Assembly (NCBI RefSeq): GCF_000499845.2
Contig: NC_023750.2
Span: forward strand, 32,630,252-32,694,251
Reading direction: 5' to 3'
From: Phaseolus vulgaris
Lineage: Eukaryota; Streptophyta; Magnoliopsida; Fabales; Fabaceae
DNA length: 64,000 nucleotides
Position 1 is the stretch's first letter. The number at the start of each line of letters is the position of its first letter. Below, in pieces: positions 33,685 through 45,218 of this stretch. The notes below the pieces were generated by a model. That model was not told the origin of the DNA, did not search any database, and saw only the letters and a list, made by a program, of their open reading frames with translations. A program made the position numbers and the translations under genes.

Positions 33685-35911
33685 ATGGCTCGCACAAAAA
33701 CCACCGCGCGCCTTGCCTCATCTTCTGGTGCACAGCCTTCCGCCAGTGCACCTTCATCGCCCTCGACGAGTGCAACTCCCTCAGCGAGTACGCCACCCAG
33801 GGCGACGCTTCCTCCACAAGGCTACGCGCAGGCGTACCAGTGGGCTCCCCTCCACTTGCTTGCCGAAACATCTAACCAGCTTCCCGCCGATCATCTCGCT
33901 ACCTTGCTGAAGGGCGTTGCGGATGAGCCTTCATGCGCTATCAACAGGGAGGATGACTGAAACTTGGGTGTGCGCATCCCCCCCCCCCCGAGGCATGCCA
34001 ATATGTGTGGATGATAGGGCCACCAACGGGGTGCCTTTCACCTTCATCTACTCAGCCATCTTCAAGAGGCTGTGCCTCCGCCTTCCCTTCACCTTCTTCG
34101 AGAAGGAACTCCTCATTGAGTTGAACGTCGCTCCTTGCCAACTCCATCCGAACGCTTGGGGCTTCATCCGGGCGTTTGAAATCTTATGCAAACATTTTGG
34201 GCACCCTCCATCAACCGACGTCTTCCTCTACTTCTTTGAGGCCAAGAACCCGGGTGATAGGTCGTGGGTCAGCTTGAATGGCGTGACAGGGAAGGTGATC
34301 TTGGGTTTGTACCAGCAGTCCTTCAAGGATTGGAAGGGCAGATTCTACATGATCACCTCCAACGAGCACAACCCTGCCTTTCTCGAGGGCTTCCCCCTCT
34401 ACTGGGTCCCTAAAGTGGAGTTTAGGAAACCCCGAGGGTTGGAGGTCATGGCCTCATACGAGCGCGAGCTGTGCGGCCTCCTCTCGAGCTTGGGCGCCAA
34501 GTTTGGCTCTTCCACCCTCATTAAGCACAAGTTCGACGCTGAAAAGCTCGAAAAATACATTGGTTTGTCTTCTTTCCATCCCTTTTACCTGCCACCTCTT
34601 TGGGCATGCGACCTCGCGCTTGTCCAACATACCCTTTATACATGCATTCGCTGACTATCTTTCTGCGCTTGATATGCTTTCTTGAGCCTTTGCATGCTAA
34701 CCCTTTGCCAAGTTAGATTGATGCAGATATGACTTCTGATAAGGAAAGACGACAGAGATTGCTTGCTCTAGCCAGGAGTCGACGAGCCGCTGAGGCGCCT
34801 TCTGAAGTGGAGGCAATCGCCGAGCCCATTCCTGCCTCCCCCATCTCGGTCGCGCCAGCTGAAGGGCGCGAGACCAAGGGTGATAAGAAGAGAAAACGGT
34901 TGGTGAAGGCTCCCACCACCGTTATATCTGTAGAAGAGGAGAGCTCTGGGTCCCCCCTGGTCCAACGAAGAAAGAGGGGAGTCGAGGGCCTTGAGGGAGA
35001 TGCTAATCCGATCCCTCAAGCATAGGCTTCCCCTGAGCGCCCTCCTTCACCAGCCCCCCTTCCCTCCCCCGCCCCCAGCAAAGTCACCCCCACCGACTCA
35101 AGCAGCTGGGAGCGGGGTCGCTCGCTCGGAGGGAACTCTTCGCCCCCTACCATCACCGTGCCCTCAAGACTCTGCCACCACAACCGAGGGTGGTGGCCAG
35201 AGTTCCTTCCAAGCAACGGGCTCCAACTCTGAGGGGCTTACCAGGGTTATCTGACTGACCAAACAACTGCTCCAAAATCACGAGCTAGTTAAGTGGAGCG
35301 CCAGCGAGGTGGACCTCCAGTTGGCTCGTCAGATGGTGCTCTCTCTGGAATTCTCCACACAGCATCGCCGCCTCAAAAAACTGGAGGGTGAGATGAAAGA
35401 ACTGCTCAGTCAACAGGAGTCGCTTCAAAGCAACTATGAGGCTTTGCAGAATACCAACGGCATGCTGAAAGACATGTTGGAGGAAGCCAAACTAGGGCGC
35501 GCCCAGCAAGTCCAAGAGACTATCAAAACTCAGATGCTGATGGGGGATGCTGTCGCCGCCCTTGACTTCGAACTGTTGGAGACCACCGGTAAGGCCCTCC
35601 AACTTGAGGCTGAGAACGCCTTCATGCGCCAACAGAACGCGAATATGGCGGAGGCTCTTACTGCGAGCGATCAGAGGCTCAAAGAAGCCGAGTCTGCCAT
35701 CGCCACCCTGACCACCGAGAAGGTCGTGCTCGAGACCGACAAGGCTGGGATCGAGGCTGAGAAGGCCAAGCTCTGGGAAGAGGCGGCTGATACTTTCGCT
35801 GAGGGTTTTGACTTTGCCCTCGAGCAACTCAAGTATGCTTTCCCAGAGGTCGACCGCTCCCAGCTATCCATAGAGTTTGAGGTGGTGGACGGCAAGGTCG
35901 TTCGTCCCTGA
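33685..35911 (+). pseudogene. Antisense Transposase_28-like and coiled-coil protein gene of D (broken)
   Basis: The coding exons are 33685-34562 and 34727-35911, with intron 2 at 34563-34726. The first begins MARTKTTARLASSSG, then has the Transposase_28-like core with an LHPNAWGFIRAFE block, FLYFFEAKNPGDRSW and QQSFKDWKGRFYM. The second has a basic KRKR stretch, a Pro/Ser linker, a coiled coil beginning near LARQMVLSLEFSTQH, and a tail ending EVVDGKVVRP. It is broken by a lost base near 33957, a long C run near 33990, a TAG at 35023-35025, a frameshift near 35050, and a TGA at 35252-35254. The architecture matches F closely. Its role is not known to me. Confidence 0.75.
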
Positions 35912-36726
35912 TCATCTACAGCCTTGGCTTTTCTTTTTCTTGTATAAACTTTTAAACATAAGAACTCTTTACTGCATATATTTAGCACCTTCTTTCTTCT
36001 TACTGCTATGTATGTATTTAGTTGCTAACTTATTCGGTCCTCACGCAATCCTCCCCCGTACTTTCTATTTCTGCCTTTGACCGCTACTAACAACGCTCGA
36101 CGATCATTCTTGACGTTATGATGACCGACCGGGGTGCCATACCCAACCACTCACCAGTCATTGTGCCTCTGCTTTCTCCTTATGCCTTTCTAGATTTCTT
36201 GTCGCTCTAGCGCTAAGTGCATAGAGGACTTCCACGCCGATCGGTCTAGGATGATGCCCTGTTTTGGAGGAAGAGTGTTTCTCGACAACCCTTCTTGCCT
36301 GCCCTAAGGCCATCGAACCTTAGAACCTCGGGTGATGCTCCCACCTTCTCACTCCTGGGGTGAGAAGGGGTTTGACTAAGAGTTCTACCGAGCCAATATT
36401 GACGTTATGCCACTTGGGTAAAGGCGTTTCTCGAATCCTTCCTTTCCCTTCTTGGGCTTACTAGCGCCCCTGGCGTTTCGGACCTTAGCTGCCTGCACTC
36501 ACACCTGGGGTGAGGAGGACTTTGAACCGATTGCCCACGCTTGCGCCTGGGGCGAGGGAGGCCTAACCGATCACCTGCGCTCGCGCCTGGGGCGAGGAGG
36601 ATTTTAATTTTAAAACTTTGCAAACTTTTATACTGATAACCTCTTTTTATTTCTGGGGAAAGAGTGCCCCCTTGAACTTGTTCAAATTGTTTGTACTGGC
36701 GCGAAAGTGCGGCTACTCTACAATTT
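35912..36726. other. Spacer between the antisense gene and pol of D
   Basis: Non-coding. It has degenerate short repeats with ACCTGGGGTGAGGAGG near 36500-36600 and the partly conserved post-pol block at about 36645-36672. Fewer tandem copies are visible than in A. Confidence 0.5.
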
Positions 36727-39700
36727 CTAACTAAAATAGAGTTTTAAGTGCGTGGCGTTCCACGTTCTGGGGATCGCCCCTCCATCCAAGGTCTCCAGCC
36801 GATAGGCGCCATTCTCCAACGTCTCCACCACTCTGAACGGGCCAGTCCACTTGGGGGACAACTTGTTTTCTATCTCGTGCTGATGCGCTTTCCTCATCAC
36901 CAGATTTCCCTCCTGGAACTGCCTCGGCCTCACCTTGGAGTTGTGCCTTCGTTCCACCCTTCTCTTCACGGCTTCCGCACTGACTCTGGCTTCTTCTCGT
37001 ACCTCGTCTAAAAGGTCTAGGTTCACCTTTCTCTCCTCATTGGACTCCTCGGCCACGAAATTCAGAAATCTTGGTGAATTTTCTTGTATCTCCACAGGGA
37101 TCATGGCGTCCGACCCATAGACCAAGCTGAAAGGCGTCTCATGGGTGCTAGATTGCGAAGTGGTGTGATAGGCCCACACGATCCTGGGAACTTCTTCCGC
37201 CCACGTTCCTTTGGCCTTTTCTAACCTTCTCTTCAGCCCTCTGAGCAGTACTCGGTTGGCCGACTCTACCTGCCCGTTCGTTTAAGGGTGTTCTACCGAG
37301 GCGAACACCTGCCGTATCCCCACCTCCTCGCACAGATTCCTCAGTTGGTGACTCGTAAACTGGGTGCCATTGTCAGAAACCAAACGCTCGGGCACTCCGA
37401 AACTGTTGGACCTTGTGAGCGGTGATCTGCGCGACCGGCTCTGCCTCCACCCATTTCGTGAAATATTCGATGGCGACGATCAGAAACTTCATCTACCTGA
37501 CCGCCAGGGGAAAAGGTCCCAAGATGTCGATTCCCCAAGTGTGGAACGGCCAGGGACTGTGAATCGACCTCAGCTCCTCAGGGGGCGCCTTGTGCCAATC
37601 TGCATGTTGTTGGCACTGCTTGCAACGCTGAGCGTAGCCCACACAATCCTCCCTCAACGTTGGCCAGTAGTACCCCGCACGGAGGACTTTACTCGCCAAG
37701 GCGCGACCACCGACGTGGCTCCCACATATTCCCTCGTGGAGCTCTGACATAATCCTCGTGCACTGCTCCCCGTGCACGCATGCTAACACCGGATGGGTGA
37801 ACCCGAACCTGAAGAGATCCCCATCGATGAGAGTGAATTTGCTCGAGCTTTTCTTTATCCTCTTTGCCTCCGTTGGCTCCAGCGGAAGCACCCCATCTGC
37901 CAAATACCGCTAGTACAGCGTTATCCACGTGTCAGCCCTTCCAGCGACGCCAACTTCCATCACCTCGTCGGATCTCATCGGTCGCGCTCTCACTCTCGGC
38001 GCTCTCAAGGTTTCTTGAGTGAGAGACCGATGACCGATCGCTACACGCTCATACGACTTGCACACCTGCAGCACCTGGTTGTCCGTTACGAACGCGCGAG
38101 GCACCTTCAACGTCTCCTGAATGTCGGTCCTCTGTCTCCCCCCTTTGCCCAAGCTGGCTAGCTTGGCGAGCAAGTCGGCTCTGGCATTTTGTTCTCTTGG
38201 CACGTGGATCAACTCAAACTCTGCAAAGGACACCTTCAAGGTGTGCACATACTCAAGGTATGCAACCATCTGTGGGTCTTTGGCCTGGAACTCTCCCGTT
38301 ACCTGCCCAGTGACCAACAGGGAATTGATTTTGGCCATTAATCTTCTCGCTCCCATCTCTCTTGCCAGCAACATACCGACGATCAGGGCCTCGTACTCCG
38401 CTTGGTTGTTGCTGGCCTTGATGGCGAAACGCAAAGACTGCTCGATGAGCACTCTGTTTGGGCCTTCCAGGATAACCCCCGCGCTGCTCCCCTGTTGGTT
38501 GGAGGAACCATCCACCGATAAGACCCATTCAAAAAACCGAGCCCTCCGATGGTGAAGCGCCCGACGACAACTCGACGACGAAGTCCGCAAACACCTGCCC
38601 CTTGATCGGTCCTCGGGGCTCGTATCTGATATCGAACTCAGATAGCTCTACGGCCCACTTTACCATTCTCCCGGCTACATCTGGCTTCTTCAGCACCTTC
38701 TGGATGGGGAGATCAGTCATCACTACAACCGTGAAGCTGTGAAAGTAGTGGCGTAGCCTCCTCGCCGAGAACACCACTACTAGGGCTGCCTTCTCCAGGG
38801 CCTGATACCTTACTTCAGGACCTTGCAGCACCTTACAAAATAAATAGGTCTCTGGACCTGGTCTTGCTCTTGGACCAGAACTGAGTTGACCGCCCTCTCC
38901 GTTACAACAAAGTAAAAACGGAGAGGAGCGCCCTCCTGTGGCTTGCACAGTACCGGCGGGCTTGCCAAATATTCCTTTAGCTTAACGAATGCCTCCTCAC
39001 ATTCTTCAGTCCAAACGAACCTACTATTCCGCTTGAGACATTGGAAGTAAGGATGACCCTTATCCCCTCCAGCGGACATGAATCGCGACAATGCCGCCAG
39101 CCGACCGGGGAGTTGCTGCACCTCCTTCACCGACGCTGGGCTCCTCATTGCCATGATCGTCGCACATTTCGCGGGATTCGCCTCGATCCCCCGCTCTGTT
39201 AAGAGGAAACCTAGAAACTTCCCCGCTTCCACGCCAAAAATACATTTCTCTGGGTTGCACTTCAACCCGTACTTGGCGATTGTTGTAAATAATTCCTCCA
39301 GATCAGTGACATGTTGTTCCTTCCCCCGTGAGGTCACCACCATGTCATCGTCATAAGCTTGCACATTCCTTCCCAGCATTGACGAGAGCACTCTATCCAT
39401 CAACCTCTGATAGGTGGCTCCCGCATTCTTCAACCCGAACGGCATTACCTTATAACAGTAACAAGACCGCTCGGTCATGAACGCGGTCTTGCACTCGTCC
39501 AACGGATGCATCCTGATCTGGTTGTAGCCCGAAAAGGCATCCAAGAAACTCATAAGCTGGCATCCTGACGCGCTATCCACCAGGGCGTCTATGCTGGGCA
39601 GGGGATAGGAGTCCTTGGGCCATGCCTTGTTGAGATCGGTGAAATCCACGCACATCCTCCACTTGCCATTCGACTTCTTTACCAGCACCACATTGGCCAG

Positions 39701-40855
39701 CCATTCTGGGTACTGGATTTCTCTGATATGCCCCACGGCCAAGAGTTTGTGGGTTTCCTCGTGGATCACCTGCCTCCTCTCCTCATTGAACTTCCTCCTC
39801 CTTTGGCGTACCGGTCGAACCTGAGGGTCCATCGCCAGGCGATGGCAGAGGAAGTCCGGGTCAATACCTGGCATGTCTGAGGCTGACCATGCGAACGCAT
39901 CCATATTCTTCTCAATCACCCCGGAGATCTGCCGTCGCGCGTCCTCGCTGAACGGTCCTCCCAGCTTGAACTTTTTTCCCCCGATCTCCGTCTCCACCCA
40001 CCCCTCAGCCGGGTGGGGTCTTCTTTCACTGGCGATGACCGCCCTCGCGATCCCAGACTCGCGAGGTGCGATCGCACTTTCTCTCTCAGCTTTATCTTGG
40101 GCATTTCCCGAGCCACCGAGCACCGCTTCCTCCATCTCCACGTCGCCCTGCGTGCCTCTTACCAACGTTACGACCTCCGCTCGCCTCTCGTCCACTCCCG
40201 GCGGCGGCGTCGAGGTAACATGGCACACGTTTCTTCGCTGCTCGAGGCTGTTCTCGTAGCAGCGGCGGGCTTCCTTTTGGTCCGATTTAATGGTGATCAC
40301 CACTCCTTCCATCGATGGTAGCTTCAGCTTCATGTGCCTCGTCGACGGTACGGCCCCCAACCTGTTGAGCGTCGGCCTTCCCAACAGTATGTTGTAAGCG
40401 GATGGAGCATTGACCACCAAGTACTTAATTTTCTCGGTGCGGGCCACGGCACCATTCGTGAATGTAGTCCTCAGCTCTACATAGCCTCGCACCTCCACCT
40501 GATCCCCTGCGAAGCCATACAAGCACCCCGGGTATGGCTTCAGATGATCAGGGGACAACTGCAGCTTGCTGAACGTCGGCCAGACAATTACGTCTACCGA
40601 GCTTCCCTGGTTCACTAGGACCCTGTGCACCCTCCTCCCTGCCGTGACGAGGGAGATAACTATTGGATCGTTGTCGTGGGGCACAACGTCCTGGAGATCT
40701 GCCTTGGTGAAGACAATGTCAACGTCAGGGGAGTGATCTTCCTCCACCGAGTCGACTGCCATCACCGATCGCGTGTACCTCTTTCTTTGAGAGGTCGTAC
40801 ATCCTCCTCCAGAGAAACCTCCCGCGATCGTGTGCACCTCCCCGTGCACCGGCAC
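36727..40855 (-). pseudogene. Element D pol (broken, with altered catalytic motifs)
   Basis: Protease, RT, two RNase H domains and integrase are recognisable on the minus strand. In the protease the catalytic Asp is replaced: NQGSS instead of DQGSS. In RT the YxDD box reads YDDD instead of YVDD. Stops include TAG at 37493-37495 and 37910-37912 and TAA at 37282-37284. Frameshifting indels lie near 38540 and 38830, and about 35 bp are missing near 37395 in the integrase. A single frame still spans protease and RT (38810-40855). The element is inactive by several independent lesions. Confidence 0.84.
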
Positions 40856-40870
40856 TTCGTGCTGCGGATC

Positions 40871-42120
40871 CTACACTGGTGCCCCTGATGCTCGATCACC
40901 TTGCGTCTCCCGCAAGTAATCGCTCAGAAAGCCACTCTTCACCAGCTCCGCGAGTTGGTGCCCCAGCGCCAAGCACGTGTGGAGTGGGTGGCCATAAGCC
41001 TGATGAAATTCACACCACACATTCTTCTTCCGTCCCAGCACCTTGTCGGTTTTCTCCGGTGCTCGCAGCCTTGCTCCTATGGCAGGAATGGCAATCAGCT
41101 CCGCCAATTCTACCACAAAATCAAACCTGGGGGGCGCGTTGCTCTCCCTCGTGCGCCCCCTGTTCTGGTCCCTTTGAGGCTCGTAAGGGCAAGGTTTTCC
41201 CTGAGCCTTCTTCCCTTCTTTGGCCTCGTGCACCCTCATCGGCTGCTGAGTCCTGCTCGGTCCTGCGCGCGACTTGGTAGAGATCGCGCTCTCCCTCTTC
41301 TCAGAAATTGCTGTTTCTGCAGCGATGTGCGCCACAGCACGACGCCTAATCTCCGCGAAGGTGCTGGGGCGATGCGTGATCAAAGATTCACTAAAGGGGC
41401 ATGCCAGAACCCCTTTCTTGAACGCATGCACCAGCATATCCTCATCTTTGCTGGGCAGCCTCACCACCTGAGCCCCAAAACGGCTAAGGTAATCCCGGAG
41501 GGACTCACCTTGGTTCTAGAGCACGTCGAACAGGTCATACGACACCACTGGGGGTGCCCTGTTCACGATATACTGCTCCATGAACAGCTTCGAAATTGTT
41601 GAAACGAAGTGATGTCTGGTAGGCTCACAAACCACTCCAGCGCAATCCCGCTCAGGGTGCTCATGAACAGTTTGCAGTATACTGCATCTGAGCCTCCAGA
41701 AAGCATCATCTGGGTGTGAAACGCCGTCAGGTGCGCTTCTGGATCCTCCACCCCTGTAAACGAGGCCTTCACCCCCACCAAGCCTGGTGGCACCACTGCA
41801 CCCATTATTTCACATGAGAATGGCATAGGGAAGGTCCTAGGAGGAGATGGTGGCGGCGCCACTCCTTCCTCCGCCTTCTACGCCTGTAAAGTCTTGCGCA
41901 GGTCTTCGTTAACTCGGTTTAATTCTTCATTCCTACCTTGCGATGCAGCCAAGTCCGCTTGCATCCTTTCTTGCTCCACTCTTGATGCCGCCACATCATC
42001 TTGCAACACTCGCATTATCTCCAAGACTTGCGCCATTGTCACAGCTCCTTCTTCAGCTGATGGCGCGGGTGAAGTTTGCCTTGTCTTCCTCATTCTTTCA
42101 GCAAAGAATCTAAAGAACAA
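40871..42120 (-). pseudogene. Element D gag (broken)
   Basis: The gag frame begins near 42120, includes an RKTRQTSPAPSAEEG segment and a coiled-coil-like N-terminus, and continues through FTGVEDPEAHL, GSDAVYCKLF and a WCEFHQAYGHPLHTC Cys/His motif. It is split by a TAG at 41878-41880, a break near 41515 to 41600 in the core, and a TAG at 40871-40873. It is clearly homologous to gag of F, and more distantly to that of A. Confidence 0.78.
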
Positions 42121-42163
42121 ACGAAATCTAACAGCACAGTGGATGGGATCACAAATTCACACG

Positions 42164-42181
42164 GCCCCACGGTGGGCGCCA
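42164..42181 (-). other. Primer-binding site of D
   Basis: Sense TGGCGCCCACCGTGGGGC, two bases from the 5' LTR. Identical to that of F. Confidence 0.65.
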
Positions 42182-42183
42182 AA

Positions 42184-42322
42184 TGATCTTGAGGTGACTT
42201 GATCGTTGAAGATCTTGCCACATCAAACTCCGTCTACCACAAGCACATTCCAACCAGCTCCGAGCGAACCAGCGAAAACACCACAAACGGCGCCTCTAGC
42301 CGATTGCACTCCGACGCTCAAT
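42184..42322 (-). repeat. Truncated 5' LTR of element D
   Basis: About 139 bp matching the start of the 3' LTR on the plus strand. It ends at GACGCTCAA, after which unrelated T-rich sequence begins. Confidence 0.78.
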
Positions 42323-42520
42323 TTGGATTTTTTGGATGCTGCTCTCTGTAGCTCTAGCTATATGCTTTTTCCTTCTCTAGGTTGTTTTGCAGATGTGGTG
42401 AAGGTTATGATGGTGCTCATGAAATTATGTATATTTTTTGGGTTTGTTTTTTTTTATATGGGTTGGGATACCCTGAACTATCCCTTTTAATTCAATTTAT
42501 TCATTGCTGATAAAAAAAAA
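42323..42520 (+). mobile_element. LINE-like 3' end with an A tail
   Basis: T/G-rich sequence with a GGGTTGGGATACCC stretch, ending in an A run at 42512-42520, resembles the 3' UTR of plant L1-type LINEs. No ORF2 sequence is seen, so it would be a strongly 5'-truncated copy. No target-site duplication was found. Confidence 0.42.
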
Positions 42521-42667
42521 TCACAACTGAAAATAGTTAACTAAATTCAACTAAACTAATTTTATATGTAACTATATGATAATTATGAACAAGTGACTGG
42601 TGAGTATAAAAAACATGTCTATAACAGCATAAATAGGTATTATGTGAAGTAGATTGATTAGGGTACA

Positions 42668-43147
42668 TTAATATTGTCTGAAGGTAAGATTGAGTCGACC
42701 AGGAGAAAGACAAGAATCTCTCAACAATTGTTTTGGAGCTGAATTTGGTAAAACTGATGGCACACCATGGAAAACATGTCGAGATTCACCACCAAATATC
42801 AACACATCTCCAGATTCCAGAATTACACTCTTTGCCTCTTTTACATTCCTGCATCAAGCAATTTCAAGTTAGATGCTTGAGAGAGTTAATCAATAATTGA
42901 CATATATTTTCTTGAGTTCTCATAATGAAAATGCAAAGTAATGTGGGAAGAACAGGAGCTAACTTGATGAAGGCCAAGTTTTCCATTATTTGTATAAAAA
43001 TTGGCGATGCAAATATCAGGAGTCATAGAAGGAAGAACGTCCTCCACATTACATTCTCTATATTCCTCTTTAGTTAGAGACTGAGCTTCTTGGATTGCTC
43101 TTGTAACTAGTTTTGTGAAATGATTGGGAATACTAGGTGGGGTGCTA
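42668..43147 (-). pseudogene. AlkB-like 2OG-Fe(II) dioxygenase gene, 3' part
   Basis: Two exons on the minus strand. 42964-43147 encodes PPSIPNHFTKLV, NVEDVLPSMTPDICIANFY and ends at KLGLHQ. 42668-42848 encodes the C-terminus, with ILESGDVLIFGGESRHVFHGV (the second iron-binding His) and the RLNLTFR box (AlkB RxNxTxR, 2-oxoglutarate binding), ending FRQY and stop. These match the plant AlkB-homologue family, which oxidatively demethylates nucleic acids. The intervening 115 bp look like a single intron and lack the exon that should carry the Asp of the HxD iron motif. The flanking exon phases (0, then a codon split after two bases) do not join in frame. The rest of the gene lies at 55842-56744, beyond the retroelement F. 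Confidence 0.8.
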
Positions 43148-43922
43148 CCGCACGTCGCCGGATCTCCGCAAAGGTGCTGGGATGGCTCCTGATGAGAGAT
43201 TCGCTGAAGGGGCCAGGCAGCACTCCCTTCTTAAACGCGTGCACCAGCATATCTTCATCTTTGCTGGGCAATCTCACCACTTGTGCCCCAAAGCGGTTGA
43301 GGTAGTCCTTCAGCGACTCCCCCTGGTATTGGCGCACGTCGAACAGATCGTAGGACACCACTGCAAGTGCCTTGTTGACGATGTATTGTTCAGTGAAGAG
43401 CTTCGAGAACTGAGAGAAAGACGTGATATGTCCTTCTGGCAGGCTCACGAACCACTCCATGGCGATTCCGCTGAGCGTACTCATAAACATTTTGCAGTAG
43501 ACAGCGTCTGAACCCCCAGACAACATCATCTGGGTGTGGAACGCCGTCAGATGCGCCTCCGGGTCTTCTACCCCCTTGAACGATGCTTTCACCCCCACCA
43601 GGTTGGGAGGCACCATGGTTCCCATGATCTCAGGGGAGAATGGCATGGGGAACGCTCTTGGAGGTGAGGGCTGCCTAGAAACCCTTTCGTCAACCATGTG
43701 TTCCCTCTGCGCCTGCAGCGTCCTTCTCAACTCCTCGTTGACGCGATTCAGCTCGTCGTTCCTGCTTTGCGACGCAGCTAGCTCCGTCTGCATCCTCTCT
43801 TGTTCAACCTTTGACGCTGCGGCGTTATCCTGCAGCGTGCGCACCATTTCCAGGACCTGCGCCATCGTCACATCTCCTTCGTCAGCAGATGGCGCAGGTG
43901 ATGGTTGTCTGTTTCTAGGCAT
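43148..43922 (-). pseudogene. Extra truncated gag copy downstream of the 3' LTR of F
   Basis: The first 250-odd codons of the F-type gag, starting MPRNRQPSPAPSADEG. It carries the same FKGVEDPEAHL and YCKMFMSTLSG motifs as the gag at 54545. Only a handful of residues differ, including KALAV for KAPAV and TEQY for TEKY. It has its own leader, primer-binding site (44001-44018) and LTR upstream. The frame runs on into AlkB-gene sequence at 43147, so gag is cut off there. Confidence 0.82.
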
Positions 43923-44000
43923 CTTTCTCTATCAACGAAACTGATAAGACTCTGGTAAGTCTTTAAAACTGTGGTATATATGGGACAACAATTCACTCGT

Positions 44001-44018
44001 GCCCCACGGTGGGCGCCA
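44001..44018 (-). other. Primer-binding site of the extra copy
   Basis: TGGCGCCCACCGTGGGGC on the sense strand, as in the 5' end of F proper. Confidence 0.65.
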
Positions 44019-44020
44019 AA

Positions 44021-45218
44021 TGATCCTGCCGACAACTCGAACGTGGAGGAATCGCTTCGTAGCACTCTCTGCCGTGTCTACGCGACTGCGTCTTCTGCAG
44101 AATCACCCTCAGAACCTTCTCTTGCTTCTCCAAACGTGGCCTGCAAAACACACAGACGGCGCCTCTAGCGGCCGTTTGCACTCCGACGATCAAGTTAGTC
44201 CACAGAACCACCAAAGATTAGAAAACTAGCAGTGTGTGTGAAAAACTCTTGCTCTCTGTTTTTCGTCTCCTCTCAATCTCTCCCTGATTCCCTCTTTTAT
44301 GTCTCTCTCTCTGTTTCTGGGCACAACAGAATTCTGTTATGCTTTTCTGGCATGTGTCAGAACCCTGTTATGCTTTTTAGAGACAGTGTACCTACAGAAT
44401 CAGTAGTGAGAGCGTGAGAGCCTGTGCATGTTTGCGCGTCTCTGCGGTTGGCTGCGCCTGTCTGTACCTTTAGTGGTACGGAGTGCTCTTTTGTCTGGAC
44501 CGCACCCCTCTCAGAAGATGACACGTGGAGGCCTGCAACTCACATCTAACCACCCACGTGTCATTTACTGGAAGGGCTCTAGCGCTTCTCTTTGTGTGCC
44601 CAAGTCACGCCCTTGCGGGGTAACTTAGGATATCTCTCTTATCTAGGTAAATCGCATACTCTTAGGAGAACATCGGGTGTGGCTGGTCTAGGCACACTCA
44701 CCAGACGTTGCTCTCTGCGTAGGCGACTTACCCTTCACGATGCCGCGCACGTAGTGGGTTGAGGGAATCACCAATCACTGACTGGTTTACTAGTTCCCTC
44801 AGGCCACTCTCGTGCATGATTCCCTGAGGTGTGCTCATGCGAGATCCATGCGTAACGCTCTCGCTGGGAACCTCAGTCCCAGTTTAACTGCGTGTAACAC
44901 GAGACCCCGATGACAATACACCCGATGACTGATCAGTGTTTATTTGTTTCTTCGCGTTCTGCCTTCAGGCGTTAGTCTGAGAACTGGTCTGTTGGTGGCC
45001 ACTTGGCTACTGACCACCGATCACCGTTCTGGATGATCTGTCCCCCGACCTCTCTGCCGCCTGGTCTGTCGGTGATCACTTGGTTACTGACCACCGATCA
45101 CCGCTCTTGGCGATCGTCCCCCTGACCTCTCTGCCACCTGGTCCACGTGTCACCCTGCGAGTGGTCCACGTGGTTCTTTGTTGCTGACGTCATCAACTAC
45201 CGATGACCGATCGGATCA
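44021..45218 (-). repeat. 3' LTR of F, also 5' LTR of the truncated extra copy
   Basis: 1198 bp, with TGATCC at both sense and antisense starts, so it has perfect 6 bp inverted ends. The sense TATA-like CATAAAAGAGG is at 44291-44301. CACGTG motifs at 44522-44527 and 44555-44560 form an inverted pair. Confidence 0.88.

Larger units (their letters stand above)
32264..42322 (-). mobile_element. Element D: older Tat/Retand-like element with truncated 5' LTR
   Basis: Full order of parts: 3' LTR, antisense gene, spacer, pol, gag, primer-binding site, partial 5' LTR. The roughly 140 bp shared by the two LTRs differ at about nine positions plus indels by hand count, so this insertion is clearly older than A and F. 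Coding parts carry many stops, indels and two altered catalytic motifs. Left of 32264 is AT-rich DNA; at 42322 the LTR is replaced by a LINE-like tail. Confidence 0.87.
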
